A DNA stretch of 64,000 nucleotides from an uncultured Caryophanales bacterium (GTDB lineage Bacteria > Bacillota_I > Bacilli_A > RF39 > UBA660), in assembly GCA_946628005.1 (NCBI GenBank), contig CAMOWA010000004.1, positions 1-64,000 on the forward strand, read 5' to 3'. Below, piece by piece: positions 59,276 to 64,000 of this stretch; positions within the stretch are counted from its first letter, which is position 1, and each line of letters begins with the position of its first letter. The notes under the pieces are model-generated. The model saw only the letters and a program-made list of their open reading frames with translations. It was not told where the DNA came from and searched no databases. Both the position numbers and the translations under genes were made by a program.

Positions 59276-60322
59276 ATGGCAGCAAGTAAGGAAGTTGTTA
59301 AAGATAAAGATAAAGCTTTAGAGCAGGTATTAAATGATATTGAAAAGCAATTTGGAAAAGGTTCTATTATGAAACTTGGAGATAATAAACATATGAAAGT
59401 TGATGTTATTTCTAGTGGCGTTTTATCATTAGATATTGCTTTAGGCGTTGGTGGATATCCTAAGGGTAGAATAATTGAAATTTATGGTCCTGAATCTAGT
59501 GGAAAAACTACATTTGCTCTTCAAGCTATTGCAGAACATCAAAAGTTAGGTGGAAGAGCAGCATTTATCGATGCAGAGCATGCGCTAGATCCGGTTTATG
59601 CAGAACGTTTAGGAGTTAATATTAATGAATTGTTACTTTCTCAACCTGATACAGGGGAACAAGCTTTAGAAATATGTGATGCTTTAGTTCGAAGTGAAGC
59701 TATTAGTATTATTGTTATAGATTCTGTTGCGGCTCTTGTTCCACAAGCAGAAATAGATGGTGAAATGGGAGATTCTCATGTTGGTTTACAGGCAAGATTA
59801 ATGTCACAGGCTCTTAGAAAGTTAAACGGAACTATTAGTAAAACTAATACAACAGTTATTTTCATTAATCAATTGCGTGAAAAAGTTGGAGTTATGTTTG
59901 GAAATCCTGAAACCACAACTGGAGGAAGAGCATTGAAGTTTTATTCTAGTATTCGTTTAGAGATAAGACGTAGTGAACAATTAAAAATGGGAGATGGTGT
60001 AGTAGGTAATAAAACTAATGTTAAAGTTGTAAAGAATAAGGTTGCTCCTCCATTTAAGTCATGTGTTGTTGATATTATGTATGGTGAGGGAGTATCTAGA
60101 GAAGGAGAAGTAATTGATTTAGCTAGTGAGGCTGGCATCGTTGAAAAGACAGGTGCTTGGTATTCTTATCAAGGTGAGAAGCTTGGTCAAGGAAAAGAAA
60201 ATGTAAAGCTTTTACTTAAAGATAATCCTGATTTATGCAAAGAATTAGAAAAAAAAGTTCGTGAGTTTTATGATATTGCAGTATCTAATGATAAAGATTC
60301 TAAAAAAGGAAAAGAAGATTAA
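59276..60322 (+). CDS. recA: Recombinase A
   Basis: [68 protein letters not shown]. Confidence 0.99.
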   Translation: MAASKEVVKDKDKALEQVLNDIEKQFGKGSIMKLGDNKHMKVDVISSGVLSLDIALGVGGYPKGRIIEIYGPESSGKTTFALQAIAEHQKLGGRAAFIDAEHALDPVYAERLGVNINELLLSQPDTGEQALEICDALVRSEAISIIVIDSVAALVPQAEIDGEMGDSHVGLQARLMSQALRKLNGTISKTNTTVIFINQLREKVGVMFGNPETTTGGRALKFYSSIRLEIRRSEQLKMGDGVVGNKTNVKVVKNKVAPPFKSCVVDIMYGEGVSREGEVIDLASEAGIVEKTGAWYSYQGEKLGQGKENVKLLLKDNPDLCKELEKKVREFYDIAVSNDKDSKKGKED

Positions 60323-60338
60323 TAATCTTCTTTTTTTA
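60311..60338 (+). terminator. Rho-independent terminator
   Basis: aagaagattaataatcttctt + T. Confidence 0.75.
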
Positions 60339-60385
60339 GTAATAATTACTATAGTAAAAAAACATATACTTAATTGGAGGGATAT

Positions 60386-61774
60386 ATGAAAAAATTAAGT
60401 ACATTAATTGATTATGATTTAGATATTAATGTTTATGGTATTACAGATGATTATAGTCTTGTAAAAGAGGGTTATATTTTTGTTGCAACAAATGGATATT
60501 ATGTTAATCATTTTAAATATATAAATGAAGCTATTGATAATGGATGTGTTTTTTTAGTTGTTGATCGAGAAATAAATATAGATTTTCCACATATTATTGT
60601 GGATAATATTAATAATTATTATAATGATTTGTGCAAAAAATACTACGATATACATTTAGATGATTATAATTTTTATGGAATTACTGGTACTGATGGGAAA
60701 ACTACTACTGCTTTTATTGTTAGTCAACTTATTGATTCTTGTGCATATATGGGAACAAATGGACTAATTATAGGTAGTGTGGAATACTCTTTATCTAATA
60801 CTACTCCGTGTATATCTGAACTATATGATAGTTTAAGTAAAATAAAGAAATCTAATATAAAAAATGTATCTATGGAAGTATCTAGTGAGGCATTATTACA
60901 CAACAGAGTAAAAGATTTTCGCTTTAAAGTTGTTGCTATCACTAATGTTACTGGTGATCATATAGGTGTTCATAAGTCTTTTGAAAATTATTTACAATGT
61001 AAATTGAAGATTATTGATCTAGTTCGAGAAGATGGTATAGTGTTGGTTAATGGAGATGATAAAAATATTAAAAATAATTTATTAGATAAAAAATGCTATA
61101 CCTATGGATTTTCAAAGAAATGTGATTTTTGTATTGATAAGGTTTTAAAAAAAGATGGATTTTTATTAGTAAACCTAATAGATAAAAATAATCATAAAAA
61201 TTTTGAAATATTATCCCCTTTTTTTGAAAAATTTAATATTTATAATGTTGTTTTAGCTTTTTTGATTGCTAAAAATGTTGGAGTAGATGAAAATATAATT
61301 ATTGAAAAAATTAAAAAGTTAAATAGAGTAAAAGGGAGATGTGAAGAACTAAACTTTGGACAAAAATTTAAAATAGTATTAGATTATGCGCATACTATTC
61401 ATGCTGTAGAAAGTATTTTAGATGCTTACAAAAATGATAAGTTAATTGTTGTTACTGGTGCGGCAGGGGGTAGAGATAAAGAAAAAAGATCAATAATAGG
61501 GCAAATGATTATTGATAATAGTGATGTTGCTATATTTACTATGGATGATCCTAGATATGAAGATGTCGATGATATTATTAATCAGATGGTAGGTAATAAT
61601 AAAAAATACATTAGAATAAAAAATAGAAAAGAAGCAATTGAATATGCACTTTCTATCGCAAATGATAATAGTACTGTTTTGATAATTGGAAAAGGAAGAG
61701 ATAATTATATGGCAATAGAAGATAAAAAAATTCCTTATTCTGATTATGATGTTATTAAAAATTATTTTTTATAA
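60386..61774 (+). CDS. murE: MurE-like UDP-N-acetylmuramyl-tripeptide synthetase
   Basis: GITGTDGKTTTAFIVSQL, MEVSSEALLHNRVKDFRF, ITNVTGDHIGVHKSFENY, LDYAHTIHAVESIL, GAAGGRDKEKRSIIG, MDDPRYEDV. Confidence 0.92.
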   Translation: MKKLSTLIDYDLDINVYGITDDYSLVKEGYIFVATNGYYVNHFKYINEAIDNGCVFLVVDREINIDFPHIIVDNINNYYNDLCKKYYDIHLDDYNFYGITGTDGKTTTAFIVSQLIDSCAYMGTNGLIIGSVEYSLSNTTPCISELYDSLSKIKKSNIKNVSMEVSSEALLHNRVKDFRFKVVAITNVTGDHIGVHKSFENYLQCKLKIIDLVREDGIVLVNGDDKNIKNNLLDKKCYTYGFSKKCDFCIDKVLKKDGFLLVNLIDKNNHKNFEILSPFFEKFNIYNVVLAFLIAKNVGVDENIIIEKIKKLNRVKGRCEELNFGQKFKIVLDYAHTIHAVESILDAYKNDKLIVVTGAAGGRDKEKRSIIGQMIIDNSDVAIFTMDDPRYEDVDDIINQMVGNNKKYIRIKNRKEAIEYALSIANDNSTVLIIGKGRDNYMAIEDKKIPYSDYDVIKNYFL

Positions 61775-61884
61775 TTGTTTTTCTTTGCTTTCACTTGATT
61801 TTTGTTTTACTTGACAAGGTTTTAAAATCCAACTAAAATAGAACTAGATTAACAATTATTGGTTAGTCTAGAATGGAGGTATAT

Positions 61885-63438
61885 ATGAATAGTTTATTAT
61901 TCTCCATTTTACTTATTATAATTGGTTTAATTATAGGAGTTGTAGTTTCTTTTATAGTGAACTCTTTACGTAGTAACTTGGCATCAAAAAAAGCTGAAAT
62001 TATGATTGATCAAGCTAAAAAAGAAATTGAAAAACTTAAAAGAGATGCTGCAATAGAACAAAAAGAAGAAGCTCATAAAGCGAAGATGGAATTGGATAAA
62101 GATATTCGTGAGAAAAAAGAAGAGCTAAAAGAAAGTGAAAATAGATTATTACAACGAGAGGCTAGTATTGATAAACGTGATGAAATGTATCAAAAACGTG
62201 AGACGGCTTTAGATGAACGTGAAAATAAACTTTCTTTAAAACAAGATGAAATTCAAGAAGAAAAAAGTAAAGTGGAGGAAATAAAAAAGGAACAACTAGA
62301 TTTATTGGAGAAAATTTCAAAGTTTAGTAAAGAAAAAGCTAGAGAACTTGTTATGAGCAAAGTAAAGGAGAGTATGTCTAAGGAAATATCTGAGTATATT
62401 CGTGAAGCAGAAAATGAAGCAAAGTTGGAAGCTGACAAAAGGGCTAGAGAATTGATTATTTCTTCTATGCAAAGGTATGCTGCGGATATTGCTAGTGATC
62501 AAACTGTTACTGTTGTAGATTTACCAAATGATGAAATGAAGGGACGAATTATCGGACGTGAAGGAAGAAATATTCGTACTATTGAAGCAATTACTGGTGT
62601 TGATTTGATAATTGATGATACTCCTGAAGCTGTAGTTTTATCAAGTTTTGATCCTTTAAGAAGAGAAATCGCTCGAGTTACATTGGAAAACTTAATCAAG
62701 GATGGTAGAATTCATCCCACTAGAATTGAAGAATTATATGATAAAACATGTAAAGAGATTAAGCAAAAAATTATTGAGTTTGGACAAAATACCACTTTTG
62801 ATTTAGGACTTACAAAATTTGATCCAGAGCTAATAGAAATAATTGGTAAATTACATTTTCGTACTAGTTATGGTCAAAATGCATTACAACATTCAAAAGA
62901 GGTAGCTGAGTTATCCGGAATTATTGCTGGAGAATTAGGTGAAAATGTTGCTTTAGCAAAGAGAGCTGGATTATTACATGACATAGGAAAAGCAATTGAT
63001 CATGAAGTTGAAGGTAGTCATGTAGATATTGGTGTTGATATTGCTAAGAAATATAAGGAAAATGATATTGTTATAAATGCTATTGCATCTCATCATGGAG
63101 ATGTTCCTGCTACTTCAGTTATTTCTGTTATTGTTGCAATAGCGGATGCTTTATCTGCTTCTAGACCGGGGGCTAGAAATGATTCTTTAGAAAATTATAT
63201 TCAACGATTATCTCAATTAGAAGAGATTGGTAATGAGATAAAAGGTGTTGATAAGACTTATGCTGTTCAAGCAGGACGTGAATTAAGAGTTATTGTTAAA
63301 CCGGATGATGTTGATGATTTAGAATCTCATCGTATTGCACGTGAAATAAAGGAAAAAATTGAAGCTAATATGAAATATCCTGGAACAATAAAAATTACTG
63401 TTGTTCGTGAAACAAGAGCTATTGAAGAAGCAAAATAA
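61885..63438 (+). CDS. rny: Ribonuclease Y
   Basis: N-term TM + coiled coil, [49 protein letters not shown] domain [17 protein letters not shown]. Confidence 0.98.
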   Translation: MNSLLFSILLIIIGLIIGVVVSFIVNSLRSNLASKKAEIMIDQAKKEIEKLKRDAAIEQKEEAHKAKMELDKDIREKKEELKESENRLLQREASIDKRDEMYQKRETALDERENKLSLKQDEIQEEKSKVEEIKKEQLDLLEKISKFSKEKARELVMSKVKESMSKEISEYIREAENEAKLEADKRARELIISSMQRYAADIASDQTVTVVDLPNDEMKGRIIGREGRNIRTIEAITGVDLIIDDTPEAVVLSSFDPLRREIARVTLENLIKDGRIHPTRIEELYDKTCKEIKQKIIEFGQNTTFDLGLTKFDPELIEIIGKLHFRTSYGQNALQHSKEVAELSGIIAGELGENVALAKRAGLLHDIGKAIDHEVEGSHVDIGVDIAKKYKENDIVINAIASHHGDVPATSVISVIVAIADALSASRPGARNDSLENYIQRLSQLEEIGNEIKGVDKTYAVQAGRELRVIVKPDDVDDLESHRIAREIKEKIEANMKYPGTIKITVVRETRAIEEAK

Positions 63439-63490
63439 GGGATAATTGTCAAATAGTGTGTGTAGACACAAGTAAGTGATAATTTTATAA

Positions 63491-63523
63491 CAGTTGATGC
63501 GTTATGCATTGACTGTTTTTTTG
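63491..63523. terminator. Bidirectional terminator
   Basis: acagttgatgc gttat gcattgactgt + T7 (two G-U pairs). Confidence 0.7.
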
Positions 63524-64000
63524 ATTTTTATTAAACCTTTGCATATCATAATTCTTGCTTTAAATCGTTTAAATGATCTAAATCCAAAGGCTATTCTTTT
63601 AATTACTTTTATAAAGTTATTATTGCCTTCTATAAAACCATTATGATATTCATTTTCAAATGTATTTTTAATATATGGTAAAAATTCTAATAAAGTTTTA
63701 ATTGATGTTTTCATATAATTAGATATTTTGGAATTAGCATTACTTAATGTTTGTTTTAATTTCTTAAAATCTTTATTTTTAAATGAATAGAGAATCTCTT
63801 GATATATTAAATATGTTTGTTTAAGTTCTTCATTAGTATTAATCAAATAATTAACTACATCCACCTGTGTCATAAGTGAATTAAAACAAGTGTATTTCTT
63901 CCATTTAGAAAAATCTAATTCATCTCTATCTTTTAGTATTAATCTCCAATATCTTTTTAGTTTTCTGTGGTTCTTTTTATCTTTATTCATAACTCTTATT
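63502..64000 (-). mobile_element. C-terminal part of ISL3-family transposase, truncated by right window edge
   Basis: YHNGFIEGNNNFIKVIKRIAFGFRSFKRFKARIMI is the ISL3-type C-terminus; frame open to window end. Confidence 0.8.

Noticed and set aside
1-64000. CRISPR array or tRNA genes
   Set aside because: No regularly spaced direct repeats and no cloverleaf/GTTCRANYC-type tRNA signature noticed on reading; a tRNAscan/CRISPR search was not possible.

Overview
This is a very AT-rich chromosomal window from a low-GC, apparently endospore-forming Firmicutes/Bacilli-type bacterium that uses the standard code (TGA is a stop). Spore markers include SpoIVA, SpoVIF, an alpha/beta SASP and a Cse60-like protein. 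The right half is mostly housekeeping: rpsD, ezrA, thiI, ackA, nrnA, engB, der, hup, cca, dnaD, nth, ponA/PBP1A, recU, gpsB, rnpB, rodZ-like, pgsA, recA, murE, rny. The left half carries accessory content: a very large multidomain toxin-like protein that runs off the left edge, a GH31 glucosidase, a Fic protein, and a type VII secretion (WXG100) substrate cluster without visible machinery. There are two T-box leaders, before leuS and before CYTH-tyrS. Mobile DNA comprises an IS4-family element, a decayed TnpB element, a 164-bp IS3-type MITE with both terminal repeats and a TTC target duplication, and an ISL3-type transposase at the right edge. The most notable observations are: (1) a LeuRS with a complete Nudix box inside its CP1 editing domain; (2) an intact acetate-kinase paralogue next to ackA that has lost most catalytic residues; (3) the giant ART-like/kinase-like x2/RelA-SpoT-like/C39-like polyprotein; (4) a WXG100-C39 protease fusion in the ESX-like cluster; (5) a CYTH protein under tyrosine T-box control. 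All calls come from reading motifs; no database search was run.
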